From Gammaproteobacteria bacterium (GTDB lineage: Bacteria > Pseudomonadota > Gammaproteobacteria > Competibacterales > Competibacteraceae), in assembly GCA_024235135.1 (NCBI GenBank), contig JACKMZ010000001.1, positions 653,501-717,500 on the forward strand: a stretch of DNA of 64,000 nt. The letters run 5' to 3'. Positions within the stretch are counted from its first letter, which is position 1. Each line of letters begins with the position of its first letter. The position numbers and the translations under genes were made by a program. Below the pieces are notes generated by a model. That model did not search any database, was not told the DNA's origin, and saw nothing but the letters and a program-made list of their open reading frames with translations. Shown piece by piece: positions 15,813 to 25,318 of this stretch.

Positions 15813-16667
15813 ATGAGCGAAACGATTTCAGGCAAAGCCGACCCCTACGCCGTCATCGGCAACCCCATCGGGCACAGTCAATCGCCGCGCATCCATGCGT
15901 TGTTCGCGGCGCAAACCGGACAGTTCATGGAATACCGCGCGATCCTGGCGGAAGTCGGCGAATTTGCGGCGGCGGTCGATGCCTTCCGCGGGAGCGGCGG
16001 ACGGGGCCTGAATGTCACCGTGCCGTTCAAGCAGGACGCCTGGGTCTATGCCGATGTGCTCAGCGCCCGCGCCGAGCGGGCCGGGGCCGTGAACACGCTG
16101 GCGTTTCGGGAGGATGGCGGCGCCTGGGGCGACAATACCGACGGCGTCGGTCTGGTGCGGGATCTGCGCGGCAATTACGGCTTCGATGCGGGCGGCAAGC
16201 GTATTTTGATTCTGGGGGCCGGCGGCGCGGCGCGCGGCATCGTACAGCCGTTGCTCGGCGAGTCGCCGACCCAGGTGGTGATCGCTAACCGGACCCCGGA
16301 CAGGGCGGCGCAATTGGCCCTGCTGTTCGTCGATCTGGGCCACATCGGCGCGTGCAGTTTTCCCGAACTGCAAGGCCAGTCGTTCGATTTGATCATCAAT
16401 GCCACGGCCGCCGGTCTCGCGGACCAGACCCCGCTGTTGCCGGAAGGCGTACTGGCGGCGGAGGGTTGGTGCTACGATCTGATGTACGGCGGCAAGCCGA
16501 CCGCCTTCGTGCGTTGGGGGCGCGCGCACGGCGCGGCACGGTCCCTGGATGGATTGGGCATGTTGGTGGAACAGGCGGCGGAATCGTTCAGATTATGGCG
16601 AGGGGTCGACCCGGACACGCAGGCCGTGCTCGCCGCCTTGCGCGAGGGCCGAGCGGAACCGACATAA
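15813..16667 (+). CDS. aroE: shikimate dehydrogenase (NADP+)
   Basis: 284 residues from ATG at 15813. It reduces 3-dehydroshikimate to shikimate in the chorismate pathway. YAVIGNPIGHSQSPRIHALF is the N-terminal substrate site; catalytic Lys73 lies in NVTVPFKQDAW and Asp110 in GDNTDGVG. The nucleotide-binding loop is LILGAGGAARG near 133-142, followed by IANRTPDRA, the NADP-selective loop. The C-terminal SLDGLGMLVEQAAESF is as expected. It follows hemB closely and is probably co-transcribed; the two pathways are not linked otherwise. Confidence 0.96.
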   Translation: MSETISGKADPYAVIGNPIGHSQSPRIHALFAAQTGQFMEYRAILAEVGEFAAAVDAFRGSGGRGLNVTVPFKQDAWVYADVLSARAERAGAVNTLAFREDGGAWGDNTDGVGLVRDLRGNYGFDAGGKRILILGAGGAARGIVQPLLGESPTQVVIANRTPDRAAQLALLFVDLGHIGACSFPELQGQSFDLIINATAAGLADQTPLLPEGVLAAEGWCYDLMYGGKPTAFVRWGRAHGAARSLDGLGMLVEQAAESFRLWRGVDPDTQAVLAALREGRAEPT

Positions 16668-16790
16668 AAGGCCGGTCCGGCCGAAGCCGGCGGCCCCGCC
16701 GATTGAGATATGAACGATGGAACGCCACGATCTGGCAACGATTTTGCTGCCCATCATGAATGACCCCTGGACTGAAGGAGAATCAGCGCC

Positions 16791-17438
16791 ATGCCTTTTG
16801 CCGCACGTGTGACCGACATGACCAGCCACAGCCCGCCGCTGAGTCCCGGACCGGGCAGCCTCAATGTGTTCATCGGTTTTCTGCCGGCGTGGCGAGCCTT
16901 GCCGGCGGCGATGGGTGGGGCGGTGGACGCCATTTCCAACAGCATGAATTCATTCATGATGAGACCCCAGATGACGCCGGTCGACGCCACCGCCAGTATC
17001 GCTCAGATTTCCGCGAACCTGGTGCAAGGGGGCGTGGCCGCCGCCGCAGCCGGTTCGCCGGCGGCCGCCACGGCGGCCTCCACCTCCGTAACCGCGGTCA
17101 ATACCGCCAACGTGGCGTTGACGACCGCCTGGACCGCCGCTTCGGCCGTGCCCGGTGGGCAGCCGGCCGCCAACATCGCCTATACCGAAGGCATCAAGGC
17201 CGCCATGGCCGCCGCCGCCAGCGCCGTCATGGCGGCCATGGCCGGAATCTCGGACATGCATATCTGCCCCATTCCCGTACCCATTCCCCCGCATGGGCCC
17301 GGCTTCGTCACCAAAGGCAGCAGCACGGTGGTGATCAATAATCTGCCGGCGGCGCGCCAGGGAGATCAGGTCATGGAAGCCTGCGGAGGCGCGGACCCGA
17401 TCGCCCTGGGCTGCATGCAGGTCCAGATTGGCGGCTGA
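16791..17438 (+). CDS. PAAR-like protein with Ala-rich insertion
   Basis: 215 residues; AGGAG lies ten bases before the ATG. The protein begins MPFAARVTDMTSHSPPLSPG and ends with GSSTVVINNLPAARQGDQVM and GGADPIALGCMQVQIGG, i.e. PAAR-type beta hairpins that tip the spike of type VI secretion, contractile injection or phage tail machines. Between them are about 130 residues very rich in alanine and small residues, probably helical. No T6SS, VgrG or effector gene is adjacent, so it is an orphan spike-tip candidate. PAAR proteins of this split type occur with Afp/PVC-like particles, which would be elsewhere in the genome. Confidence 0.75.
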   Translation: MPFAARVTDMTSHSPPLSPGPGSLNVFIGFLPAWRALPAAMGGAVDAISNSMNSFMMRPQMTPVDATASIAQISANLVQGGVAAAAAGSPAAATAASTSVTAVNTANVALTTAWTAASAVPGGQPAANIAYTEGIKAAMAAAASAVMAAMAGISDMHICPIPVPIPPHGPGFVTKGSSTVVINNLPAARQGDQVMEACGGADPIALGCMQVQIGG

Positions 17439-17513
17439 ACCGGACCAGAATGAACCGCCCCGTGCTCGCCGCGCGATTTGAAGGATTCGTGGGATTCGAA
17501 CGGGTTCGCTGGC

Positions 17514-18437
17514 GTGTTGCGACTGGGTATTGATCTGGGCGGCACCAAGACCGAAATCATCGCGCTCGAAGGCAGCGTCGTCCGTGCCCGGCGTCGCGCC
17601 CGGACCCCGGCCCATGATTATGCGGCCACGCTCCGCAATATCGTCGATCTGGTGCGGGGGCTCGAAGCGGAACTTGGCCAGACCGGCACGGTGGGCATCG
17701 CCATGCCGGGGACTTTGTCGCCCGCCACCGGCTTGGTGAAAAACGCCAATTCCACCTGGCTCAATGGCCAGCCGCTGGATCGGGATCTGCAGGCGCTGCT
17801 GCAACGTCCCTTGCGCTTCGCCAACGACGCGGATTGCTTCGCGCTTTCGGAAGCGAGCGATGGCGCCGGCGCCGGAGCGACCGGCGTGTTCGGCGTCATT
17901 TTGGGCACGGGTGTGGGCGGGGGCATCGTCATCCATGGCCGGCTGCTCGCGGGACCCAACGGCATTGCCGGGGAATGGGGGCATAATCCGCTACCCTGGC
18001 CCGAGGCCCACGAACTGCCTGGCCCGACCTGTTATTGCGGGCAGCGGGGATGTATCGAAACCTGGCTGTCCGGTCCCGGTTTGGCGCGGGATCATGAAAA
18101 GCAAACCGGGGAACGCCGCGATGCGCGAACGATCAACCGGGCGGCCGCTGCCGGCGACGACCAGGCGATGGAAACGCTGCGGCGTTATGCGGTCCGTCTG
18201 GCGCGCGCTCTGGCCGGTATCATCAATGTGCTCGATCCCGAGACCATCGTATTGGGGGGCGGTTTGTCCCAACTCGGCCATTTATACGAAGCAGTGCCTC
18301 GGTTGTGGGGCCGTTACGTATTCTCGGATCGGGTGGATACCCGGTTGCTCCCACCCTGCCACGGCGATTCCAGCGGTGTGCGGGGAGCCGCGTGGCTGTG
18401 GCCGGACGGCGAGGCGGCCGGCACAATGCGGTATTGA
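17514..18437 (+). CDS. ROK-family sugar kinase (fructokinase/glucokinase-like)
   Basis: The frame is open from TTG at 17478, but the family N-terminus LRLGIDLGGTKTEIIAL favours GTG at 17514 (307 residues); neither has a clear ribosome binding site. The phosphate loop DLGGTKTE, the catalytic region FANDADCFALSEA, GTGVGGGIVIHGRLLAGPNG in the sugar site and EWGHNPLPW are intact. The zinc motif CYCGQRGCIE marks it as a kinase of the ROK family, not a repressor, as does the absence of an N-terminal helix-turn-helix. It probably phosphorylates fructose, mannose or glucose. It lies before a double sugar-binding-like protein, which may be related or not. Confidence 0.88.
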   Translation: MLRLGIDLGGTKTEIIALEGSVVRARRRARTPAHDYAATLRNIVDLVRGLEAELGQTGTVGIAMPGTLSPATGLVKNANSTWLNGQPLDRDLQALLQRPLRFANDADCFALSEASDGAGAGATGVFGVILGTGVGGGIVIHGRLLAGPNGIAGEWGHNPLPWPEAHELPGPTCYCGQRGCIETWLSGPGLARDHEKQTGERRDARTINRAAAAGDDQAMETLRRYAVRLARALAGIINVLDPETIVLGGGLSQLGHLYEAVPRLWGRYVFSDRVDTRLLPPCHGDSSGVRGAAWLWPDGEAAGTMRY

Positions 18438-18701
18438 CGAACGGCGCGGTGGCGCATCTCGACGAAAGGGCGGATCGCCCGCTGCGGGATGCCGTAAAGG
18501 GCGTTCGACGGAGCACGCCGCTTGATCGACACGGCGGCTGCCTGTCGCGACGCGGGTTCCCGATAAAACTTGGGAGGCCGTAAGGCGCTTGGCGGAAGTC
18601 CTTGATAAACTTTTGTTCTAAATTCTTCATTCTTCCCTTCTGATCCTCGATCAATCAGGACGGATTCATCCGTCCCAAGATACCGCAGAGAGTCGGGCCA
18701 A
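18438..18701. other. 264-bp gap before the double binding protein
   Basis: No gene seen. At 18658-18675 a perfect 7-bp hairpin (ggacgga, loop ttca, tccgtcc) lies in the leader of the following gene. Upstream of it is an AT-rich stretch (18600-18640) that may hold the promoter, without clear hexamers. Confidence 0.4.
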
Positions 18702-21104
18702 TTGGAACGGTTGAAATTGTTTCCGTGGTGGATCAAGGCGCTTGTTTGCGCAGGGCTGGGAATTGTCGAATGTTGGTGCGCCATGGCCCTGGCGCAGGCG
18801 GACCCCCATCGTTTCGCGGGCGTGGAGATTACGGTCGGCGTGCAAAACGTCTCCGCCATCGGCGCTCCGGCCAAGGCCCATGCCAAGACCTGGGAGCAGC
18901 GCACGGGCGGTAAGGCGAAGGTCATTGAAACGCCCTTCTCCAAGCTTTTCGATGTTTTCATGGCTTCGCTCAAGGCCGAGGAACCGGTCTACGATGTTTT
19001 GCTCTATGCTCCCGCCTGGGCGGGCGATTTCTTTCCGTATCTGATGCCACTGCCGCCGGAGTTGGCGGAGGACGAACGCTTCGACGATATTCATCCGACC
19101 TATCGCGAGCGGCTGATGAACTGGAATAACGAATGGATCGCCATCACCGTGGACGGCGACCTGTTCCAGGGGTATTACCGTCGGGATCTGTTCGATGACC
19201 CAGCCAATCAGGCCGCGTTCCGTCAACGTTACGGCTATGAATTAGTCGCTCCGGATACCTGGGCCGAATACCGGGACATGGCCGAGTTCTTCACCGGACG
19301 CGCCGCGCCGGATGGGACCCCGCTGTACGGGGCGGCGGAAGCCTTCGCCCAAGGTGGCCAACAGTTCTGGGATGTCTTCAGCCGGGCGGCTGCCTATACC
19401 AATGATCCGGCCTTTCCCGGCGCGCAGTTCTTCGATCCCGATACCATGCGCGCCTCCATCAATAATCCCGGTTGGGCGCGCGCGGTGCAGGAGTATGTGG
19501 ATATGCTCAAATATGGCGCGCCGGACGCACGCACCCATGACTTCGTCTCGGCTCGGAATGCCTTCGTCAAGGGACGGACGGCGATGATTTTGGATTGGGG
19601 AGATACCGCCCTGCTGGCCAACGATCCGGCCAATTCGCGGATTGTCGGCAAAGTGGGCTTTTTTGTCCTACCCGGTAGCCACGAGGTTTGGAATGGTCGC
19701 GAATGGCATTGGGACTCCTTCAAGGCGCCTCGCAAGGTTCCCTTTCTCGCCTTCGGCGGCTGGGTCGCCAGCGTGCCGCGCAACAGCCATCACCAGCTAG
19801 CCGCCTGGGATTACATCATGTGGTACGCCAGCCCGGAAAACAGCTTGCACGACGTGGTGACCAGCGGTTCCGGGATCAATCCTTACCGGCTGACCCATTT
19901 CACCAACATCGATGCTTGGATACGGGTGCTTTCCCGCACCGCGGCCGCGGATTATCTGGGGGTATTGAAGGCCAGTCTGGATTCGCCCCATGTGGCGCTG
20001 GATTTGCGCATTCCTGGATTCTCCCGTTATACCGGCGCTTTCGAGGCGGCCTTGACGCGCGCGCTCTCCGGCGAGGTGTCCGTCAAGGAGGCGTTGGATC
20101 AGGTTGCGGCAGTCTGGGAAAACATCACCGATGAATTGGGTCGCGAAAAGCAACTGGCCGTGTACCGCTCGTCCATGCATCTCTCGCCCAAGCCCGACCG
20201 GCCGGAACCCAAGGATATTCTCGGCCAGCGCCGGGTGCTGATCGGTTTCTCCCAGGCCACCACCAATGAGCCCTGGCGTTTATTGTTCAACAAGGAATTG
20301 CGCACGGAGGCCGCCGCGCATCCGGAGATCGATCTCATCGTCCGCGATGCCCAGGATCAGACCGATCGGCAGATTGCCGACATGGAAAATTTCATCGCCC
20401 AAAAGGTGGATGTGATTCTGATTTCGCCCAAGGTGGCGGAAGCCCTCACGCCGGTGGTCAGCAAGGCGTTCAATGCCGGTATCCCGGTATTCGTTCTGGA
20501 CCGAGATGTCTCGAACGGCCGCTATACCCAGTTCATCGGCGGCGACAATCGCGAAATCGGACGCGCGGCGGGCCGCTACGCCGTCGATCTGTTGGGTGGC
20601 CCCGGCAAGGCCCGAGGCAATATCGTGGAAATCTGGGGCGGCATGGCCTCGACTCCGGCGCAGGACCGTCATGCGGGCTTTCTGGAAATCGTGGAACGGG
20701 AACCCGGTCTGAAAATTGTGAACGAACCCGAGGACGGTGATTGGAAACAGGATCAGGGATACGAAATCATGCTGGATATTTTGGAACGGTTGCAACGGAT
20801 CGATTTGGTCTATGCCCACAACGATCCCATGGCGCATGGCGCCTATCTGGCGGCCAAGGAAATGGGGCGCGAACGGGAAATGGCTTTTCTGGGTATCGAC
20901 GGGATTCCAGGGGAAGGAGTGAAATGGGTATACGACGGGATTCTCACCGCCACCTTCCTCTACAAAACACCGGGCGACGAAGCCATTCGGCAGGCCGTGC
21001 GGTTTTTACACGGGCAGCCGGTCAGCAACCGCCTGATTCTGCCGACGTCGACCATTGACCACAGCAATGCCGCCGAGGTTCTGCGGCGTAACGGCTCGTT
21101 GTGA
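18702..21104 (+). CDS. fusion of two periplasmic binding proteins (UgpB-like + RbsB/TorT-like)
   Basis: 800 residues. A signal peptide covers about 1-33 (ending AMALAQA). Residues about 40-490 form an extracellular solute-binding protein of the SBP_bac_1/UgpB cluster, with TYRERLMNWNNEWIAITVDG, a long Trp-rich middle and GGWVASVPRNSHHQLAAWDY. After a Pro-rich linker (LSPKPDRPEPKD, about 495-506), residues about 508-800 form a Peripla_BP_4/RbsB-like domain: RRVLIGFSQATTNEPWR, VDVILISPKVAEALTPVV, IPVFVLDRD and VYAHNDPMAHGAYLAAKEMG. Both domains look complete. No permease or ATPase gene is near; a hybrid kinase follows after 59 bases. TorT and LuxP are RbsB-like proteins that serve such kinases, so I infer a sensor role. 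The start is TTG, with weak ribosome binding site. Confidence 0.8.
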   Translation: MERLKLFPWWIKALVCAGLGIVECWCAMALAQADPHRFAGVEITVGVQNVSAIGAPAKAHAKTWEQRTGGKAKVIETPFSKLFDVFMASLKAEEPVYDVLLYAPAWAGDFFPYLMPLPPELAEDERFDDIHPTYRERLMNWNNEWIAITVDGDLFQGYYRRDLFDDPANQAAFRQRYGYELVAPDTWAEYRDMAEFFTGRAAPDGTPLYGAAEAFAQGGQQFWDVFSRAAAYTNDPAFPGAQFFDPDTMRASINNPGWARAVQEYVDMLKYGAPDARTHDFVSARNAFVKGRTAMILDWGDTALLANDPANSRIVGKVGFFVLPGSHEVWNGREWHWDSFKAPRKVPFLAFGGWVASVPRNSHHQLAAWDYIMWYASPENSLHDVVTSGSGINPYRLTHFTNIDAWIRVLSRTAAADYLGVLKASLDSPHVALDLRIPGFSRYTGAFEAALTRALSGEVSVKEALDQVAAVWENITDELGREKQLAVYRSSMHLSPKPDRPEPKDILGQRRVLIGFSQATTNEPWRLLFNKELRTEAAAHPEIDLIVRDAQDQTDRQIADMENFIAQKVDVILISPKVAEALTPVVSKAFNAGIPVFVLDRDVSNGRYTQFIGGDNREIGRAAGRYAVDLLGGPGKARGNIVEIWGGMASTPAQDRHAGFLEIVEREPGLKIVNEPEDGDWKQDQGYEIMLDILERLQRIDLVYAHNDPMAHGAYLAAKEMGREREMAFLGIDGIPGEGVKWVYDGILTATFLYKTPGDEAIRQAVRFLHGQPVSNRLILPTSTIDHSNAAEVLRRNGSL

Positions 21105-21163
21105 TTGCCGGTTGGGGAACCCATGAGTGAACGAAGCCCGCGTATCATGCCGATCGTCTGGCC

Positions 21164-24100
21164 ATGATCAATGTGCAAACTCATTTCTCGGATATCTTTA
21201 AGTTCAAGACCTGGCTGACCCTGGCCTTCGCGGGCGTCGCGGGTATTCTGATCCTGGCGGTCACGCTGGCGCTGTTCGCTTCCGCGCAGCTTGGGAGGGC
21301 CTTGGACAGCACCAGCGGGGAGATATTGCCGGAGATGCTGGCGGCGCTGCGGCTGGCGGAACGCAGCGCCTCGCTGGCGGCTTCCGCGCCCACCTTGGCG
21401 AACGTTCGCGACGACGAGCAGTTGCATTTGCTGGCCAAACACCTGAACGATCTGCTGCACGATATCGACACCCATATTTCCTTGTTGAGCAATCGGGTGG
21501 ACGACAAGACAGTCGCCGATGTCCGCCATGGCGCGGGGATGCTGACGGAGATTCTGGCGGCCTTGCAGGCCAACACCGCGCGCCGTCTCGCCCTGGCCCA
21601 ACGCCTTGATTCCGTACTGCAACAGATACAACTGGTGCATAGTGAACTGGTGGACACGGTCAGCCCCGTCATTTATGGGGTCACTTCCCTGGCCCGCTTG
21701 TCCGCCAAGAGCGTCATTCGCAAGCATACGAGCGACCTCAAATCCCTGTATGACGTGGACGTGGAACGTATGCTGGGCTTGCTCGCTCTACGAAGCGCGG
21801 CGATGCGGCAATTCGCCTGGTCCGGACAGTCCGCCCCAAGGATTCGGTCGTCCCCTGAGCAATCCGCGGACTTGCAAAAGGCTCTCGATGACCTTCAAAC
21901 CCTGCTCAATCCCACGGATTACGCCGCGCTCGCGGATGCGACCCGGCGTTTGTCGAAGCCCGATGGGGGAAACGGCGCTGACCGCCTGAAGGCATTGGAA
22001 CTGCTGGATACCCGGACCGAACGGCAGATCGGGCAAGTGCGGAAATCCATTGTGATGGGTTACCACACCGTGTCGGAGGACATGCGGATTTCGGTGTCCG
22101 AGTTGATCGAGCGCGTGGTCCACGATCTGGAATATGCGCTCGGCATCAAGGCGGATGGCAATTTACTGTTGGCTCTGCTGGCGACCGTCGCGGAAATCGA
22201 TAAGCTCGATACCTTGGCCGCGCTGCAGGATCGCTTCCGGCGTACCCGGAATAGTTTCCGCGAGGCGGTGGAAGCCTTCGAGCAGGGTGTGCTGGCCCAA
22301 CGCAATCCGGTGCTCGCGGAGCACGTGCAGGCGTTGGAAAAGCGTCTGTGGGCGTTTGGAGAAGGAGAGAGCAATGTGTTCGCCATTCGCCGAGAATCGT
22401 TGGAACTGGAAAACGCCAGCCAGGTTTTGCTCAGCTCCGGTCGCGGCGTGGCCAAAGATCTGACGGAACAAATCAACGGCTTGGTCGGGCGGGTGCAAAA
22501 TGAAGCAGCCACCCTGCAGCGCCAATTGGCGCAACGTCGCTTGACGCAGGAAACCCTGTTGCTGTTCGTTTGTCTGGGCGGCGTGCTGCTGTCGGGCGTG
22601 ATCGCCTGGTTGACGATCAGGGCGCTGAACCGGCACGAGAGGGATTTGCGTCAGGCCAAGGAAACAGCGGAACAGGCCAATCAAGCCAAGTCGACATTTC
22701 TGGCCAAGATGAGCCATGAGATACGCACGCCCATGAATGGCGTATTGGGCATGAACGAGCTATTGCTTGGCACCCAACTCACCAGTCAACAACGCTGTTT
22801 CACCGAGTCGGCTTATGCGTCGGCCAAGGCCCTGTTGCGGGTGATCGACGACGTGCTGGATTTTTCCAAGATCGAGGCCGGCAAGCTGAGCCTGGAAGTA
22901 TCCGAGTTCGATTTGGGGGATCTGGTCGAGGAAGTGGTCGGAGCGTTATCCGGGTTGGCCTATCGCAAGGGTTTGGACCTGGTCTGCCGTCTACCCCCCA
23001 ATTTACCCGGCATCGTGGTCGGGGATTCCGGGCGCTTGCGGCAGATACTCACCAATTTGATCGGGAACGCCATCAAATTTACGAAACAAGGCGAGGTCGT
23101 GGTGCGTTTGTTCGTCGTCAGCGTCGAAATCGATGAAGCTTGGGTCGAGTTTACCGTGAGCGACAGCGGCATCGGCATTCCGCCGGAAAAGCAGGCGCAT
23201 ATCTTCGAGGCGTTTTCCCAGGCGGATGCGTCCACGACACGGCGTTTCGGTGGCACGGGTCTAGGCTTGGCCATCGTCAGGCAACTGGTCGATCTGATGC
23301 ACGGCGAAATTCATGTGGAGAGCCAACCCGGAACCGGTTCCCGATTCTGTTTCACCATTTGTCTGGGCCATCCCCAGGTCGCCGAACAGCGTATCGACGC
23401 CCGAATGAGTCGGTTGCGCGTCTTGGTCGCGATCGGCAACGCCGCCCAACGGGAAGCCGTGCGGGAGCAGCTCAAGGTTTGGGGCGTGAAAACCCTGTCA
23501 GTGGCCAGCCGGCGGGAACTGCTGCAGCGACTGCGCGATGTGGCGGCGCAGCGCAGTCGCTGTGACGTCGCGTTGATCGATTTGGCGCTCAGCGATAACG
23601 AGGTGTTGGTCTGCCTCAGCAATACCTCGGGGCTGGCTGGAATGAAACGCATCGTTCTGCATTTCGAGGGGCAGAAGCTGGGTAAGGCGGTTCGCAACAC
23701 GTATCAAGGGCGGGTCGCGAAACCCATGCGTCGCGCCGTCCTGTACAAGGCGCTGGAGGTGGTTATCCGCAATGTCGACGCCATTACTCGGCCGACGCAA
23801 CAAAGTGAGGATCCCCGGCCTGTCTTCGCCGATTCGATCACCCCGCATTTTTCGGCGAAGCGGATATTGTTGGCGGAGGATAACGTCATCAATCAACAAG
23901 TGGCTCTGGCGATGCTCGGCAATTTCGGCTGTACCGTGGATGTCGCGGAAAACGGCCGGGAAGCGGTGGATGCAGCGGCTCGGCGGCGTTACGATTTGAT
24001 ACTCATGGACTGCCAAATGCCGGAAATGGATGGCTTCGAGGCGACCCGCCGGATTCGTGATCTGGAAAGCCTGCGCGAGGACAAGCCGTACCATACGCCC

Positions 24101-24262
24101 ATCGTGGCCTTGACCGCCCACGCCATGGAGGGAAACCGGGATCAATGTCTGGCCAATGGTATGGACGACTATTTGACTAAACCATTCAGCCGTCAGCAAT
24201 TAGGTAACCTGATGGAGCACTGGGTCGGGCGGTCGCCCACCCAGTCCAAGGGATTGGCGTAG
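21164..24262 (+). CDS. hybrid sensor histidine kinase (TorS/BarA-like), no output domain
   Basis: 1032 residues. Transmembrane helices at 18-39 and about 462-483 enclose a mostly helical periplasmic domain of about 420 residues. A short coiled coil (ERDLRQAKETAEQANQAKST) leads to HisKA with phospho-acceptor His518 in MSHEIRTPMNG, then HATPase_c with NLIGNAIKFT, DSGIGIPPEK and GGTGLGLAIVRQL. Residues about 745-870 resemble a degenerate receiver, and 903-1025 are a full receiver with phospho-acceptor Asp949 (LILMDCQMPEMDG) and Lys in YLTKPFS. There is no Hpt domain, unlike TorS and BarA, so a separate Hpt and regulator must exist elsewhere. It likely senses through the upstream double binding protein. 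Confidence 0.88.
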   Translation: MINVQTHFSDIFKFKTWLTLAFAGVAGILILAVTLALFASAQLGRALDSTSGEILPEMLAALRLAERSASLAASAPTLANVRDDEQLHLLAKHLNDLLHDIDTHISLLSNRVDDKTVADVRHGAGMLTEILAALQANTARRLALAQRLDSVLQQIQLVHSELVDTVSPVIYGVTSLARLSAKSVIRKHTSDLKSLYDVDVERMLGLLALRSAAMRQFAWSGQSAPRIRSSPEQSADLQKALDDLQTLLNPTDYAALADATRRLSKPDGGNGADRLKALELLDTRTERQIGQVRKSIVMGYHTVSEDMRISVSELIERVVHDLEYALGIKADGNLLLALLATVAEIDKLDTLAALQDRFRRTRNSFREAVEAFEQGVLAQRNPVLAEHVQALEKRLWAFGEGESNVFAIRRESLELENASQVLLSSGRGVAKDLTEQINGLVGRVQNEAATLQRQLAQRRLTQETLLLFVCLGGVLLSGVIAWLTIRALNRHERDLRQAKETAEQANQAKSTFLAKMSHEIRTPMNGVLGMNELLLGTQLTSQQRCFTESAYASAKALLRVIDDVLDFSKIEAGKLSLEVSEFDLGDLVEEVVGALSGLAYRKGLDLVCRLPPNLPGIVVGDSGRLRQILTNLIGNAIKFTKQGEVVVRLFVVSVEIDEAWVEFTVSDSGIGIPPEKQAHIFEAFSQADASTTRRFGGTGLGLAIVRQLVDLMHGEIHVESQPGTGSRFCFTICLGHPQVAEQRIDARMSRLRVLVAIGNAAQREAVREQLKVWGVKTLSVASRRELLQRLRDVAAQRSRCDVALIDLALSDNEVLVCLSNTSGLAGMKRIVLHFEGQKLGKAVRNTYQGRVAKPMRRAVLYKALEVVIRNVDAITRPTQQSEDPRPVFADSITPHFSAKRILLAEDNVINQQVALAMLGNFGCTVDVAENGREAVDAAARRRYDLILMDCQMPEMDGFEATRRIRDLESLREDKPYHTPIVALTAHAMEGNRDQCLANGMDDYLTKPFSRQQLGNLMEHWVGRSPTQSKGLA

Positions 24263-24333
24263 GCTGCGGCCTGGCAGGATGACATGAACCCGATCGCGTA
24301 GCACGCTTTCCCGCACTTTCCGGCAATCGCCCC

Positions 24334-25284
24334 ATGCCCCGTTTCCTCTTGCTCGGTTCCCGCGCACGCGCCAATTTGTACAGCCAATTCGCTACGCTGG
24401 AACGGTCGGGCATCCCGCTTTTGCAGGCGCTGCCTATTTTGCGCAAGCAAGCCCCGCCGGAGGTGGAGCGGTCGCTCAAGCAAATGCAGCATTGGGTTCA
24501 GCAAGGCATGGCGCTGGCCTTGGCGGGGCGACGCAGCGGGTTGTTTCTGCCCTGGGAGGCGCGGTTGATCCAGGTCGCGGCGGAGGCTGGCAAGCTGCAG
24601 ACCCTCTTCGGCCGATTGCAGCAGCATTATGCCCTGCGTTCCCAACGACTGCTGAAGTTCAAGAGTCGCCTGGTCTATCCACTGGCCATTCTGGCGCTGG
24701 CGGTGTTTATCGGTCCCGCGCCGGCTTTGCTGCTGGGGCATATCGGCCCGGTCGGCTATCTGATGCGCACGGCCGTCCCCTTGCTGGGACTGTACCTGCT
24801 GATCCGCCTGCTGCTCTGGCGCTATCGTCTGGCCAGCCTGACCGAACAACCAGTCGGCGTCGCGGTCGTGGGATTGGCGCTGCCGGTCATCGGCAACCTG
24901 ATGCGATGTCAACAACGTCGGGATTTTCTGGCCAGTCTGGCTTTGTTGCTGGAGGCTGGCGTACCCGCCGGCGAGGCCCTGAAGTGGGCGGCGGACAGTG
25001 TGGGCAATCCCGTATTGCGGGCAGGCTACCAAGCGGCCCCTGCGCGGGTCGAAGCCGGCGCCAGCGTGGCTCAAGCCTTGGCGAACTGCGACATCGACAG
25101 CGAGGCGTTAACGTTGATCGAGACCGGCGAGCGATCCGGAAGACTGGATGAAATGCTGTGGTATGAGGTCCGCCGCTTGGACGAGCGGCTGGATTCGCGA
25201 CTGGATACGTTGGCGGAATGGACGCCGCGCGTGCTTTACGCGATGGTCGTCGGGTTCGTGGTCAGTTCAATCGTGTCGGTGTGA
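24334..25284 (+). CDS. GspF/PilC-like inner-membrane protein, short form
   Basis: 316 residues against about 400 in GspF and PilC. Two T2SSF domains are visible: LYSQFATLERSGIPLLQALP near 16-36, and QQRRDFLASLALLLEAGVPAGE near 192-213, each with the helix GERSGRLDEML or EAGKLQTLF. Hydrophobic helices follow each domain (AILALAVFIGPAPALLLGH; VLYAMVVGFVVSSIVSV). GspF forms the inner-membrane platform under the pseudopilus or pilus. The usual soluble N-terminal 70 residues are missing. No other secretion or pilus gene lies nearby, so it is an orphan; it could work with a remote pilus locus. Confidence 0.8.
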   Translation: MPRFLLLGSRARANLYSQFATLERSGIPLLQALPILRKQAPPEVERSLKQMQHWVQQGMALALAGRRSGLFLPWEARLIQVAAEAGKLQTLFGRLQQHYALRSQRLLKFKSRLVYPLAILALAVFIGPAPALLLGHIGPVGYLMRTAVPLLGLYLLIRLLLWRYRLASLTEQPVGVAVVGLALPVIGNLMRCQQRRDFLASLALLLEAGVPAGEALKWAADSVGNPVLRAGYQAAPARVEAGASVAQALANCDIDSEALTLIETGERSGRLDEMLWYEVRRLDERLDSRLDTLAEWTPRVLYAMVVGFVVSSIVSV

Positions 25285-25318
25285 ACGCGCCCGGCATACG
25301 CCGGGCGCGCCACGTGTT

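Noticed and set aside
17478..17513. TTG at 17478 as the ROK kinase start
   Set aside because: The 12 extra residues precede the family N-terminus and there is no ribosome binding site. It remains possible.
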